DNA of 64,000 nucleotides, taken from contig JABELC010000008.1 in the NCBI GenBank assembly GCA_028455995.1, forward strand, positions 991,501 through 1,055,500, in the 5' to 3' direction. Both the position numbers and the translations under genes were made by a program. Shown here piece after piece: positions 34,311 through 46,278 of this stretch (position 1 is its first letter; every line of letters starts with the position of its first letter). Source of the DNA: Scleromitrula shiraiana. Lineage: Eukaryota; Ascomycota; Leotiomycetes; Helotiales; Sclerotiniaceae. The notes beneath the pieces were generated by a model. It worked only from the letters and a program-made list of their open reading frames with translations, did no database searches and was not told the DNA's origin.

Positions 34311-37018
34311 ATGTCGCAAGATTCGGATCTCTACTTCCTCAAAGTTCCATACACGGAAAGATGGGAACTTCTTCGGCCTGTCATTCAGGAACTGTATACC
34401 GACAAGGATTCTAGTGTCTCCGACATAGTTCGTATTATGAGAGACTCGTACAAGTTTGTCGCCTTGTAAGTGATAATACTACCTTTGATCATCAAGGTTT
34501 GTTTGTTTATTCGTAGTATATAGCTGACATCTAGACTAATAGTGAGCATTCATACAAATACTATCTGAAGAAATGGAGGGTCACCAAATCCATTCCATCT
34601 AAGAAGGAGGCAGCTGTTAAGGCTCTTGGTAAACGAATCCGTGAAGATACTCTGTCTACCACAATGATAATGTACAAAGAAAAAGAGGTCGACAAGAAAA
34701 GGTGGCGGAGGCATATGGTTGAAATGGAGAGAAGTGTTCAAGGAGATGATGCATCATTGCAGATGGGTGATAAGATGTCTGATTTCCTATTCTTCAAACT
34801 GTGGATAGACATGATTTACTTACGGTACCCTAGTTTTATCCAATGAAATCTACCATACCGTGCATGGAAATATTCAATATCGGTTAACACTCCCTCACCA
34901 CCAGCTACAACCGCATCCACCCCAGCTGACTTTTCTGTTTTGAGTCCATCTGGCATTAACAACAATTACATCATGAATGCAACATCTCCAAGCAATGCAC
35001 CCTCTCCCACAGTGGTTGCACTGCGAAATCGAAACAAGAGAGAACGAACCCAGCTATTCCTCACAGGAAACCATCAGCATCTACTTCAACAAATGGACAA
35101 GCATGAAAAGAGGTAAGTTCATGGATGCTACTGAGGTGATTGTCATGTTACTGACGTTCGATTTAGAATACTTACTACTTGGCTGCACCAATTCTGGCTA
35201 TTCGCATACAACACTGCCAAGCATTGGGGATTTGGCCCTCGAAATTGGACTTCGGAAGTCCTCGAATTTGACAATTACGGAGAAAACATAATGGTTTCTT
35301 TGCCGAACACACCTGGGTTTCATCCGGAAACGCCAGTATCCCCGGGGTCTAGTGCCAATGCACCTCGTTTTAGACAACATAGACAAAGCGAAGTTCCGTC
35401 CCCTTTGTGTAAATGGAGTATCCATGTAGACAGCGGTTATTACGAACAATCAACATCCCCAGATCTTGAATTGCAGGACACCTATACAGATATCTTTCGG
35501 AAAAATTATCGTGAGTGGTCAGAATGGCCTACTTCTCGCAGATCTTCAAAGCTCGAAGAAATACTGAGCGATGCCCTTGCGAGAGATTCGTTCAGTGGCA
35601 TTGATGTTGGGGAAATACCAATTGTGGTCACTCAAATTGTCAAAGCCGCCCAGAAATCATGAAATGGTCGAGGATATGCTTGAACGAATGGGCGGAAGTG
35701 TGGACCTTAACGGGCTCTTTCCGTACCACCTTGCGACCACTTTTCTGGATGGATCAGAGGCTTGTTGTAACATTCTTGATTCTCTTATTGTGTTATCGCA
35801 TCCTGCATATTATTCCATCGCCAAACTTTGCATCAATGAAAAGGGCCACACACTTTTGGACAATCCGATGATAACAATACTCAGATCACATTCCTCCTGC
35901 ACACCTGTGACGGTTGATGATGCGCTCAGACATCTCACAAGATTCCCTGGCGGGGAGGTCGATATATGTGGACGATGGGATGCCGATTCTCCTTGCATTC
36001 GCACTCGCTTCTCGGAAGGCCATGCAGCTATATCTATCCAATGGAAACACGTATTCTGTCATTCTTCAGTCCAGGCTATCTGTCACTGCATTAGCCGAAT
36101 ATTCGGGCCCAGCTTCGCCCCTGATGTAAATACACCTAGTGGCCTGTTCCTTAAGCTTTGCGGGAGCTGCGGCATAAAACTTCAATTATTACCTTTGCAC
36201 TCACTCGTATTAACAGCTTTCCATCGAAGCGGTCGTGAAGGTGAAACTCTTTTCGGCATGGTTGCCTACTTGGTTTGTCTTCTTGCCAATGGCGCAAATC
36301 CTTTCTTGGAAGGATCTATCTCTCTACAGGCTCTCTTGGGAACTGATGCAGGTAAAAATTGCACGCACCAACAGCTCAAGCCAATCGAGTTCTTAGATCT
36401 GATCCCACAAAGATTCATGACTACCTGGTCTGCCACAGCAAAGTTAGGATGGGATGTTTTTAGTAATATTCTTCGATATGCGACGGAGGAACGAAGATCA
36501 AAAGCGAGCCGCAAACGTAAGCAGGCGTTCATGGAAGCTGAACGAATTGATGATTTCAATGCTTTATTCGAAAGCAACGATGTCGAAATGATGGATGAGA
36601 CGTCCGATGCTAGCGATGCAGAAGATGATGGAGACACATCAGAATTGTACGAGCATCATAAAAGTACCATGATAATTTTTATGGTGAGAGCAAAGTTATT
36701 GGTACTCTGTGGGCCGCGATTCAAACGGAATTATTAATTTATCGTCGTTTGAATGAAGGTGATATATGGATATCAGACAACTTCGACATGGTATCTCTAC
36801 GTGATGGTATTCCAAATGAAGTAATCTCTATGCCCTCGATCGACAAGGACATGATGAATCAGTACTGCCGTTGTGGTAGATTTCTGAATATCTTAGACGA
36901 AGCCTGTGTTTGCGTAAATGAAGCCTGTGTGTACTATTTCTCCAATGTGGAGGACTGGGATAGGAGCACATATATTGGAGTTATGGGCTCTTCAGGGCGC
37001 TGGTACCGGCAGCGATGA
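34311..37018 (+). pseudogene. Clr5-domain protein gene, broken by a stop and two frameshifts
   Basis: Exon 1 (34311-34465) and the next exon (from 34543) give a Clr5 domain: RWELLRPVIQELYTDKDSS, then FVAFEHSYKYYLKKWRVTK. This fungal N-terminal module is often found in multi-domain proteins. The frame then meets TGA at 34844-34846 but continues at once with NLPYRAWKYSISVNTPSP, a segment that normally follows in this family. An intron at 35113-35166 is well formed. At about 35654-35656 one extra A shifts the frame, which continues to 36660-36663, where one A too few in an A-run shifts it again. The final frame ends at 37018 with RRLNEGDIWISD and a short cysteine-rich part (CRCGRF, ACVCVNEACVY). 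In all, about 840 codons are recoverable. Three lesions make an intact protein impossible. Nearby genes show no such errors, so poor sequence quality is unlikely. Confidence 0.75.
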
Positions 37019-37404
37019 ATGGTTTCAACAGAAGTCGATGCCTCATTCATGAAAGAATGTGTTGTTTCATAACTGTCTTTAAAAACATCCAATTTAGTAA
37101 CGGCCAATCACGATATCATGATGTTCAAGTCAATGTTAGATAATTACAGTGTTCAATTATCTGAATACAATGTAGATATAGAATATACACTTTTGATGTG
37201 ATACGATGTGGTGATTTATACAGTGACATACCTTGTATAGTTGTCTCGGCCATACACCGTAATAAATGATTTGTACCGAGAAGCGAATTTCGCATATAAG
37301 TACACCTCAACTGAAAGAGAGGCATAAGGGGGTTGGGATGCCTAAATTTAGTGTCTGTGACATAACATTTCTCTTATAGAGCCCAAATATTGAAGCACAT
37401 CTTA
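37019..37404. other. Convergent intergenic region
   Basis: The Clr5 gene remnant and the Zn2Cys6 gene end toward each other. Nothing further is supported. Confidence 0.5.
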
Positions 37405-39796
37405 TCATAGTGTTCCGTAAAAGTCAAACCACTCTAGCCATTCCATATCTGCGGTGTCTTCGAGCTGAAAATTCACACGACTTATTCCAAAATCTCCCGC
37501 GGAACTATTGATCAATTCTTCAATTTGGTTGTCGGACATGGTAGATAATTGGAGAGGCCTAGTAGCGGTCATTTCCCCGATAGAGGAGGCATCTAGTGGT
37601 ATCTGACTGGAATTTAGAGATCCTTTTGTAGACGCATCTCGCATAGATGAAATATTCCTGATAATTTGTTTGAGGTGCCTTCCATAGAGAGCAGAATTCC
37701 CTTTTCGATGCGGGGTAACATTTCCGATTCTCTCTAGGACATTTGCAGTTTCCGTGATCAAAGTCTCGATATCTTTCCTTAATGGTTGGTTATCAAGACT
37801 CAAATGTAATGCAAAACAAGCCGAAAACGAAACCATTATTGCGGTGTTATTTGGCATTGATTGCAAGAGTGCCTCACCTTGGACCGCTGCGCGCATAACA
37901 GTCAGCGCAGATGAAAGCCCAGCAGAACGGAAGAAACGTGAAATTGCCGAGGATGCGGTCGGAAGATTGATAACATTGCTGTAGATTGAAAGACGGGTAT
38001 GAGAGACCAGAATCTCAACATATGGCGGAAGACGAAGCTCTTCCCGTCCAATCTCAGTCGTCCAGGTCGAATACCAACAATCAAAAAAGTCATCAATCAT
38101 CTGCCGAAGCGTTAAGGAAGCGCCGAGTCCTTCCACTGAATGAGAGTTATCGCACGTTTCTTTAATACTTCTGATCAGCTCCACCTGTAAAGAAATCGCA
38201 CATGTTAGTAGATTAAAGCTTACGACTATACACAACACATACCAAATCTCGTCGTAAAACGGATGAAGCGACGATTGAACCATCCCAAATGTCAGCTATG
38301 GCAGATTTATGCCATGCGTCGCAGTTTTTGATCAACGGGGATATCTGGACTGTAAAAGCCCGCCCTCGTGCCAGACATACGCTGAAACAAGTATCAGCCT
38401 TATAGACGTTTCAAGGAGAGGCAATAGGGGCATTACTCACCCCTTATCAAGATTGAATAGGGCGAGCCATATCCTTTCACGACGACGAAGCAGTCTCTGG
38501 CCCAAGATTGAGACGGGATCAACATCGACAAAGCTGTCCATATCGAGGGCTTTCCTTGCCAGAATACAATCAGATTTCTGTACATCAGATGGTAGGGAAT
38601 TTGAACTCGATATTATGATCTTATTTAGAGATAGATCAAGTGCTATGGAATGCGCCATTGCCATGTAGGAACAAGTTTCATCATCTGCCCAGTGACTTTC
38701 AGATGACATCCATGGAATGTTGACCATGAAGCCTAACACGATTTCTGGCGAGCGATATCTGTTAACAATGATACGGTGTGCCAGCTGCCTCCGGTGATTA
38801 GAGAGCCGCTTATAGATAGCTTCAGCAGATGGAATAAAAAGTGCGGAAGCTGCTAACATAGAGGTGAGAAGGAATGTAGATCGCGAACGAACAAACTCTG
38901 CAGTATGAATCAATGGATCAAGACCCCATCTCGTATGGGCAAGATTTGCATAAAAACTAGAAAATTTTAGACCAACTTCCTGTATATTAGGGGAATCCTT
39001 TGAACTTACTACTCTATAAGTGTTTGTGTTTCGTTCAAGGTAACGAAGCCAATATCGATAGGGTCAATGTCATTGCCAATATCAAGGTTTGGTTGAAATG
39101 GCCCGAAAAATTTGCGTAGTTGACCTTCTGTTACGTTTTTCGTTTCAATGGATGTAGAGGATGTAGAAGATATGTGGTCATTTGGATCTTTATGAAGTAT
39201 TGATCGAGATGCCGAACCCGCAAGATCTGACGCTCGAGCTAAAAGCTGTAAAGGATTTTCGGCATCATCCAGGGGTGATTGAGTCGGATCAATATTCCCA
39301 GAAAGTTCATGAGCGGTGCCAAATGATGGCGTGCTCTCATGACTATTCTGAGGCATAAAGACTGATTGTTGAGCCGGTGACCGAATGTCGAGCCGCTCAC
39401 TAGGAGTCGGAGCTGGGGGCTCAGCAAGATCCGGAATCAAGTTCTCGGCCTGAGTAAGAAGAAGTTGTAGATGCCGCTCATCTTCCGATAACTCGGTCTT
39501 ATTTTTGGAGGATCTAATAGCCTTCTCTATCTGATGAACAGCTTTATCCAACCCACTCCGTTTGCTAGGTTGAGAACCAACTCAATATTCATAGGTATTG
39601 AAACAGACACTGAGACTCACTTTTTGATTCCCTTCCGCCTCCCTGTATGATATTCTGGTATCAGACATTCAATATTGTTTTGGCGGCATTTTTTGCATAT
39701 GGTATTAAGTGGTTCTCGAGAACATCGGATCTTACTCTTCCTACAATTGAGGCACGCAGCCTGTTTAGTGGATTGCCTAGAGGCAGCTGGCATCAT
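37405..39796 (-). CDS. Zn2Cys6 transcription factor with fungal-specific regulatory domain
   Basis: Five exons (39796-39621, 39564-39010, 38956-38441, 38381-38243, 38184-37405) join in frame to 721 residues. An in-frame stop lies three codons before the two tandem ATGs. The zinc cluster has Cys at 15, 18, 25, 34, 37 and 44 (CLNCRKSKIRC...CKKCRQNNIEC), the classic C-x2-C-x6-C-x8-C-x2-C-x6-C spacing for binding DNA as a dimer. GRRKGIKNKRSGLDKAVHQ follows and leads into a linker and coiled coil. The middle homology region begins around EYFYANLAHTRWG and includes HTAEFVRSRSTFLL, NLDKGVCLARGRAF and DIWDGSIVASS. The target genes are unknown. The gene is divergent from the AhpD-like peroxisomal gene, and a MITE-like element lies 50 bases before its start. 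All four introns are 53-59 bp. Confidence 0.92.
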
Positions 39797-40223
39797 TGGT
39801 CTTTACTTCGAATACCGCTGATTCATTTTTGATAGATATCTAAAACGAGCTAATGCGTTCTGGATGAATATCCATTCAGATCATGGATACTGAGATATCT
39901 CTTGATCTAATCAACCTTCAAGTATCTTCACAAGCAAACATTCACGTTAAAACATGTATGGTTGTATGTAAATCGAACGGATGTTCAAAGATTCAATAGT
40001 TTGAGCTTGATTGTTTGGTTTCTGTTTGTATATTTACATCCAAAGCGCAATCTAAACGGTGCATGCGGTATCTACGGCCGCCACGGTAGACATATCGGCA
40101 ACATTTTTACCTCCGACCTTGATAACCTCGGTCATACATTTATTCCCAACACCCACTCCACTCTATATATCACATCATGATTCCACCGGCTCTCTTCGCC
40201 GATCAACAAACAGTACGAGCACC
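39797..40223. promoter_or_regulatory. Divergent promoter, Zn2Cys6 factor / AhpD-like gene, with MITE-like insert
   Basis: The start codons are 427 bases apart and face away from each other. The repeat element at 39846-40008 fills more than a third of this space, nearest the transcription factor. A CTCTATATATCACATC stretch at about 40160 could be the core promoter of the AhpD-like gene. Confidence 0.5.
39846..40008. repeat. MITE-like inverted-repeat element, copy C (about 163 bp)
   Basis: The left end begins CGAGCTAATGCGTTCTGG and contains ATATCCATTCA; the right end contains CGGATGTTCAAAGATTC and closes with GAGCTT. Both ends resemble those of copies A and B, with more mismatches. The interior includes TGGTTGTATGTAAA, the counterpart of GATTGTATATAAA in copies A and B. 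Confidence 0.5.
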
Positions 40224-41251
40224 ATGTCGAAGCTTTCACCCGCCTTAAAAGCATTGATAGATGCACCATACGCCCGTCCTGGTTATACCTCTGCACCTCG
40301 AGACATCCGTTCGGTGTTCCAGAACATACAGGAAGAAGCTTCGGCGAAGAACGTGGGGTTGCCATCATGGCTTACCATTTCGGTACGTCTCAATTGGGTC
40401 AATTATACATATTGAAATGAGGTATTGACATATAGCAATTGTAGACAGCTGCTACAATGACGATGAATTCTCCCGACTCGATGTTGGAGCTCTTTCGATT
40501 GGCAACAAAAGATAAGGATCACGCACAAGCTGTGAAAACCGTGGAACAAATGAGGGAGGTGGGCTTGAAATGTATTGGTTTCAATGGGGTATGGAGTTCT
40601 TTCATGGTATATTGAAGTGGATACTGATATACGGCTCAAGATACCAAGAACGATCAACGTGCTAGGCCAATTTCGAGCAAACCTCCCGTCGGACATAGTG
40701 GACTCGTTGAATAAGGATCCCTCACGGTAATTTATACGATCGGGTTTAATACATGCGTGTCTGCTGACAATGTATGTACAATCAGAGAACTAACATCTTC
40801 CAACATTGAAGATGCCAAAGTTCGAGGACGAGCATTATGGGACTCAATATATCGTCCATTTGAGACCAAATTACTTAACAAGCTCGCAGAATCCCACCCG
40901 GATCTCCCGGTTCACATTTTGAGTTCATACTCTGGGCTTTTTACAGACCCATCAGCAACTTCACGTCCTGTGAAAATTGGTAGGGTATTAACAAGTCTTA
41001 TTGGAATTACATGTTTGAGGGCACAAACTGGAGTAGGTCCACAAGTTACTAGTCATGTGTTTGGATTGCGCAAAGCATTCCAGGATGGTACATATAAAGC
41101 TGCTGGCGAGGAGCCTGTGAAAGGCGGAGAGTGGTTGGCGGGAGACGAAGGGAATGCCTGGATTCTCAATACCGTGGATAAGATTGTGGCAGCTATCGGT
41201 GCAGAGAGTGGAGGGACTACGTTTGCCCCTGGTATCAAAGCGAAGCTATGA
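40224..41251 (+). CDS. AhpD-like (carboxymuconolactone decarboxylase-like) protein, peroxisomal
   Basis: Four exons (40224-40382, 40445-40588, 40641-40726, 40786-41251) join in frame to 284 residues. It resembles fungal proteins of the AhpD-like helical fold related to carboxymuconolactone decarboxylase; the yeast peroxisomal matrix protein Pxp2 is the likely relative. GLKCIGFNGIPRTINVLG is a good match to the core helix pair of this fold. RALWDSIYRPFETKL and LTSLIGITCLRAQTGVGPQV follow. The protein ends in AKL, a peroxisomal targeting signal type 1, so it should act in the peroxisome matrix. The reaction is unknown for fungal members. I do not see the CxxC pair used by AhpD for peroxide reduction, so a peroxidase role is unlikely. 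The gene is divergent from the Zn2Cys6 factor. Confidence 0.85.
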
Positions 41252-41960
41252 TATACAAGTGTATTGTACATAGAGAATTGCAAAAGAATCATATATTTAT
41301 TAGACTTTGATGTAGTTCTTAATGTCTAAAATCATTATTGCTATCAATATGCACTTAGATGTTGAGCATTGGCCATATTTTTACCAAAGAAGTATCAATT
41401 TCTATATCGTTAAATTCAGAATTTACCCTTATACTTTCTTCATTTGGAAGATTGAAGTAGGGGCATATACTTTTGAGGCTTCATTTTCTTCGCAGTTGTA
41501 CTATAAATGGTATGCTACTATAAAGGTATGCTTCAATGGCTCTCTGATCGATTACCACCGAAACCCAAAGTTCTGGTCTATTCAGGAAAACATCATTAAG
41601 ACTAGGCCAATATTATCAAGTTGTATGTCTAATATAACTGCCGAATGTGCTACAAAATCACTTTGAAATTCCGAAAAAACGTTTGCGAAGATAAGGACTA
41701 TGCAGTGATTAGTTTTGACTTCTATATTGGATGATATGCGGGTAGTCACAATAATACGTACTTTGCCGTTGGTATATCCCAAATTCTCTCATGTTGACCC
41801 AGCTCCTTGTCATAACAGATTTCTTTTCGTGCTCGGTTCCATATTACAGCAGTAGTAGTATCCAAATTTAGGTCGATTAATTCGATTTTTTCTTCAAAGG
41901 AGAGGCTGTGTTTCAATCTTGTTCCAAGATCTTTCTTTTCTCAAAATTCCAATTGTGCTT
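41252..41960. other. Convergent intergenic region
   Basis: A plus-strand frame at 41322-41666 is open but AT-driven, with no supporting features. Confidence 0.45.
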
Positions 41961-42882
41961 CTAGATATTCTTCATCTGTGTTGATAATCTTCCATGCGTG
42001 ATAGCATTTTCCAGCCCACAAATTCCACACAGCTCGTATCCCAGTTTTGTTCTCACCGGCCTCTTCAATATTGAGGTCGGGTTCACAACACTTGAATATA
42101 AATAATAGTGCCTCTTGAGCAATTCCATAATTGCTTGGTCAAGCTCCGCATCGGGAGGTCGAATATCCTCACGCAGGATATCCATCCAATCATTGATATC
42201 ATCAATAAGTCGACCCATTTCTGCAATCTCAATTCTGCCTTTCTCGCCGTTTCCCTCGTACACCTTCATCTTGAGAACTTGCAGCGCATTACCTTGTGCC
42301 CACAATATTTCTCGTAGCAAGCTTCGCATCATCATGTCCCTTTCCTCTTCCTCGGTTTTGCTTGGCATATCCCATGTATTCTCTCCAGAAATAATTCTTC
42401 GTCATAAATCTGGCAGTTCGATGCTTTCGGTATCGCCTCGCAGTAAACATATAGCAGTGGAAATCTTGCAACACATAGCCCATCATTTGCTGTCATTGGG
42501 CAGGACAGTGTAAAAATGTAAGATCTAAAGATTCTTGGTAAATTCGACAATAGTAACGTTGAATATGAATATAATGTGTTGAATGGGGCTCGCTGAGCTT
42601 GTTGAATAATTTTATGATTTGTATTTCATTCCAGAGAAATTGGATACTCCAAATAAGAAGAAACGTATGAAAGAAACGCATGACAATAATGAAAAATATC
42701 TTAGCTATGTGACCATCCAAAATATGGAGACAAGTTCTAAGCCAGGGACTCAGTGCCAGTGATGGTAGCCATATTGCAATAAGAGTCTTATCATTATCTA
42801 ATCTATAGTGTCTTTTCTGTTGAGAGCTAGACTCGACCTCAATCGTAGGCTTCAAATCTAGTTCCGAATCAGGTTGATACAT
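41961..42882 (-). pseudogene. Possible degraded gene, frames inconsistent
   Basis: The 3' part (42368-41961) is an acidic, helical frame that looks coding (MPSKTEEEERDMMMRSLLRE, then GRLIDDINDWMDILREDIRP). The 5' part (42882-42493) encodes a protein with a membrane-like stretch (AKIFFIIVMRFFHTFLLIW). Between them, two frames overlap without a clear intron. One continues the 5' frame across a single TGA (42490-42492); the other gives SNCQIYDEELFLERIHG but stops at 42332. No splice choice I tried joins the parts. It may be a gene with two or more lesions or two unrelated small genes. No family is recognised. Confidence 0.35.
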
Positions 42883-44014
42883 AATCGGTAAGTATCAAGT
42901 ATAAGTATCAACATCGTTAATGCACGAAAATCACAACGATGGGATATTTGGGCCTTATAAACGCAATTGAACACATATATACATTGATGGTGAAGGACTT
43001 CATGGTGGTATAATAGGAACTGAATAACTTTAGGAGCATTTAAGTTTTACGTAGTTGAGATGGATCTATACCAATAAGTATCTAGTGTCCAACTAAACCC
43101 TCATAGAATGAGTCTTAGTGCTTAGCTTTTTTCGAGCATTGAACAAATTTTATGGTCAGATAGTATTTCACAAATTCATCATTTCGCTCAGTTTTGCAAA
43201 CATGAAAACTCCATATTGTCCAATCCTGCTAAAAACATTGAATATGGATTCGATGTTTCCATTCCTCTTAGATGACAAAAGATTACTAGCTTACTAGTCA
43301 ATACAATGAATATACAATAATATCCACCTTGGCGGCCAAGAGTCTAAAGTTAAGTCTACTCGTGGGCAAATCAGCAAATCAGGTCAACTAACTAACGGCA
43401 GTTAGTTGGCCACGGGAGTGAAAAAGCCGACGTGGTCTATAAGTTATCCAGAACCGACAAAATCCATTGCCAACAGTACATCCGCAACTCCGTATATACA
43501 TTGTGCGGCAGTAATTCTACAATCTGGCTAAAACTTGCTACATCAAAAACTCGTATGCCAATAACCGACGTATATGTTCACAGCGGCAAAGGTAAACACA
43601 TGCCTCCTAGCCAATATATATACGCCCCGGCATATACAAGAATATTATGATTTAAAACCAGTTCGGCAAAATTTATGATGGAGTTGATTTTTATACAATA
43701 CAAATATCTTCATATTAAATATATATAACAATAAGGTTTATGGTATGCGAAATTAATGGACATTCAGAATGTCAACAGCTGGCATGGTTCGGTGTAGATG
43801 TTGAACGGCTCATCTCCCTCTTCCCTAGCTTCTCTTTCCTCTTTCCAAAAGTCACTACTGAAGGAATGGATGATATACGAAAAAGTGTACATGCATTATT
43901 ATGGGTATTATACAATCCACCGCAAACCATCTACCTATCTAGACCAGGTACCAAGTACCACCTCCTTTCTACCAACGCATCTTCCTCGCTTATCCCTCTA
44001 TTTCAGCATCTAAT
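42883..44014. other. Intergenic, with MITE-like element
   Basis: No gene is supported between the uncertain locus and the 3' end of erg24. Element copy D lies at 43658-43782. Confidence 0.5.
43658..43782. repeat. MITE-like inverted-repeat element, copy D (about 125 bp, decayed)
   Basis: The right end (AATGGACATTCAGAATGTCA, then ACAGCTGG) is nearly the same as in copy A. The left end (CCAGTTCGGCAAAATTTATG) is recognisable only as a weak inverted match. The interior is AT-rich. Confidence 0.45.
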
Positions 44015-45585
44015 CTAATAAATACCAGGAATAATTCTATATCTAACAATCTCCTTGTATTTCTTCCAGTCATCTCCATATTTTCTCTCGCACTTCTCCT
44101 CATCCCTCAACTCTCTATGCACAAGTAAAACGCCAAAATAGACAATGTAGAAATATGTAATGATCATACCCCATCCCTTAGCCTCACCTTGCGTAACTTC
44201 CATATCACTAAAAACGAACGAGCCATCGGCGAGAGATTGTTTGTGAATAGGGACATGATTTACGAGATACCCAGCAATACCGGTAGGAAGACAATAGGCC
44301 CAAGCCATGATCCAATCACCGAAGTAATTGATATGGCGAGCAGTTCCCCACCAACCAGAGACGAGAAGTTTAGAACCGGATTTCGTCTGAATGTATTTGA
44401 GATGAGAGACACGAGGATCCTGAGGATTGGTTCTGAAACGATTCTTTTCGTTGTTGGCGCTACGGAATATATAGTAGCCTGTGCCAAGAACGACGAGTAC
44501 ACCGCATGTGCCGAGAACACCAAGGGATAGAGGGTAGACAGATAAATAGCGTACTTGGAGGGAGTAGATGAATGGCACCCAGACTAGATCACCAAATGCT
44601 AACATGAATCCAAATCCGTCAGTTGTGATATCCATTGTTGTAAGGATAGCATTCTCCATCCAATATGAATCGAGGACATATAGTGTTTGGAAAGCAGTGA
44701 TAAGAAGAATGCTGTCGGTAACGTATCCGTAGGTCTTGTATTGATGAACAACGAATGCGTAATCTAACAAGAGCCATCCCATAAGACCGGGTCGCAGCTC
44801 ACAGAATTCTTTAATGTCAATTTCACCGAGAAGAGGAATGGTTACTCTTGGATTGAGTTCTCGACCAATGAACCAATCGTAGAGAATATTCCCCGAGTGC
44901 CCTCCTGCAGCCAATTCGCGGAATTCGGGATTGCCAGCCTTGACGCTGAAGCTACGAACATAAACGTAGGTAGCAAGGACGTAAGATATTATGATGTTGG
45001 CTGTAAGGATTTGTAGGTAATTGTCGTACATGAAGGTCCAGACTGGGAAATTTGCACCCTGTAAGAAGGTTCCAGCGAGACATATCGCGAATGTAAACAT
45101 TGTAGAAGACCAAGCTGAATAGCATTAGAAAAGTCTCGACACGCGATAGCTGTTACATTGGCTTACTGTTAAATTTATACTTGAGTTTTCCACCAGAAGC
45201 AAGTTCAACTCCTTCGACGTGCTCTCCGGGAAGAACCCTATGCAGAACCATGCTCAAGAAATAATAACCAAAGACTTTTCCAAATACATCCCAGCTTGAC
45301 AGACCCCATATTCCATCTGCAGGCCATCCAACTTCTTGTTTGAGCTTGTCGATTGTAAGTGTAGAGGGGGATAGCGCAGAAGGGACTGGACAGCCAGAGA
45401 TATCATTGCAGAAGAATGTTGTAAGGTAGCAAAGAATAGGAAGTCCAAACGAGATACCAAATGCACCCAATCTATTGATCATTAGTATACGCGTATATAC
45501 TAAAAGTATAGTCGACCTACGGTCCTCCAAATTCATAACCATGAGGTTCCGCTGCCTTAGAAACAGCAGCCTTCTTAGGAGCCAT
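44015..45585 (-). CDS. erg24: Sterol C-14 reductase (Erg24 type)
   Basis: Three exons (45585-45521, 45471-45167, 45114-44015) join in frame to 489 residues, as expected for Erg24. The enzyme uses NADPH to reduce the C14-C15 double bond of ergosterol intermediates in the endoplasmic reticulum and is a target of morpholine fungicides. About eight to ten membrane spans are visible. The family signatures are clear: LLVSGWWGTARHINYFGDW, then RDEEKCERKYGDDWKKY near the C-terminus, and GRELNPRV and ELRPGLMGW in the middle. The N-terminus MAPKKAAVSKAAEPHGYEFG is as in other fungal Erg24 proteins. A C-24(28) reductase (Erg4) is less likely, given the N-terminal EFGGP.GAFGI block and the length. Both introns are about 50 bp. 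Confidence 0.94.
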
Positions 45586-46278
45586 TGTGAAGCAGAATCA
45601 ACGTGATGATCGATAAATTTTCGACTTCAAAGCTCGTGAATATATAAATATTCGAACGAGAGATTCAGGTAAAGTTATTTAGAAACGATGAGAGGAGGAG
45701 AGTATGGATGAAGCTCGGGGGAAATCATATTGCTTCCAAAATTTCGATCCTTGCACGGAAGTGTTCGGATCCGGTAACTTGGAATCTGATCATTAAATGG
45801 CTTACCCGACTGCAACTAAAGTGCTAGCTGGTGTTCAGTCCAACTCTGGAACCTTGAAGGTGATTCAATTTTACAGAAAACTTCAAAACTTAGCTTACAA
45901 CATTTCACTTTCTCATTGATATTATCATACCCCCTATTACCGGTACATGGTAAACTTGCTGTGGCGAGGCTGGTGGCGAGGCTACGATATTGACAACTCC
46001 AGGGAGTTCATGAGGCTGAGGCTATATGTAAAAGTGCCCAGGTGATCCAAGCACGTTAGCGCGTTTTACCCTTGTTTACTTTCCAAGGTTCAATCTTATG
46101 TCAACAAACCGTAACCATACCCAAAAACAACTTCATGATTTCATCATTTCGTACCTAGTACTTTGAATTTTCTATCTCAACTCGTACTAGATAATTGAAC
46201 TACCTTTTTTGAAGGCAATTTTACAACACCTGAGAGCTCTTCTATTTATTGCTGCATGCAATTGTGCTTGTAGTCAAA
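45586..46278. promoter_or_regulatory. Divergent region between erg24 and the KEN-box protein gene
   Basis: Start codons are 693 bases apart and diverge. No clear sterol-response element was identified by eye. A duplicated GTGGCGAGGCT stretch occurs at about 45961-45983. Confidence 0.4.
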
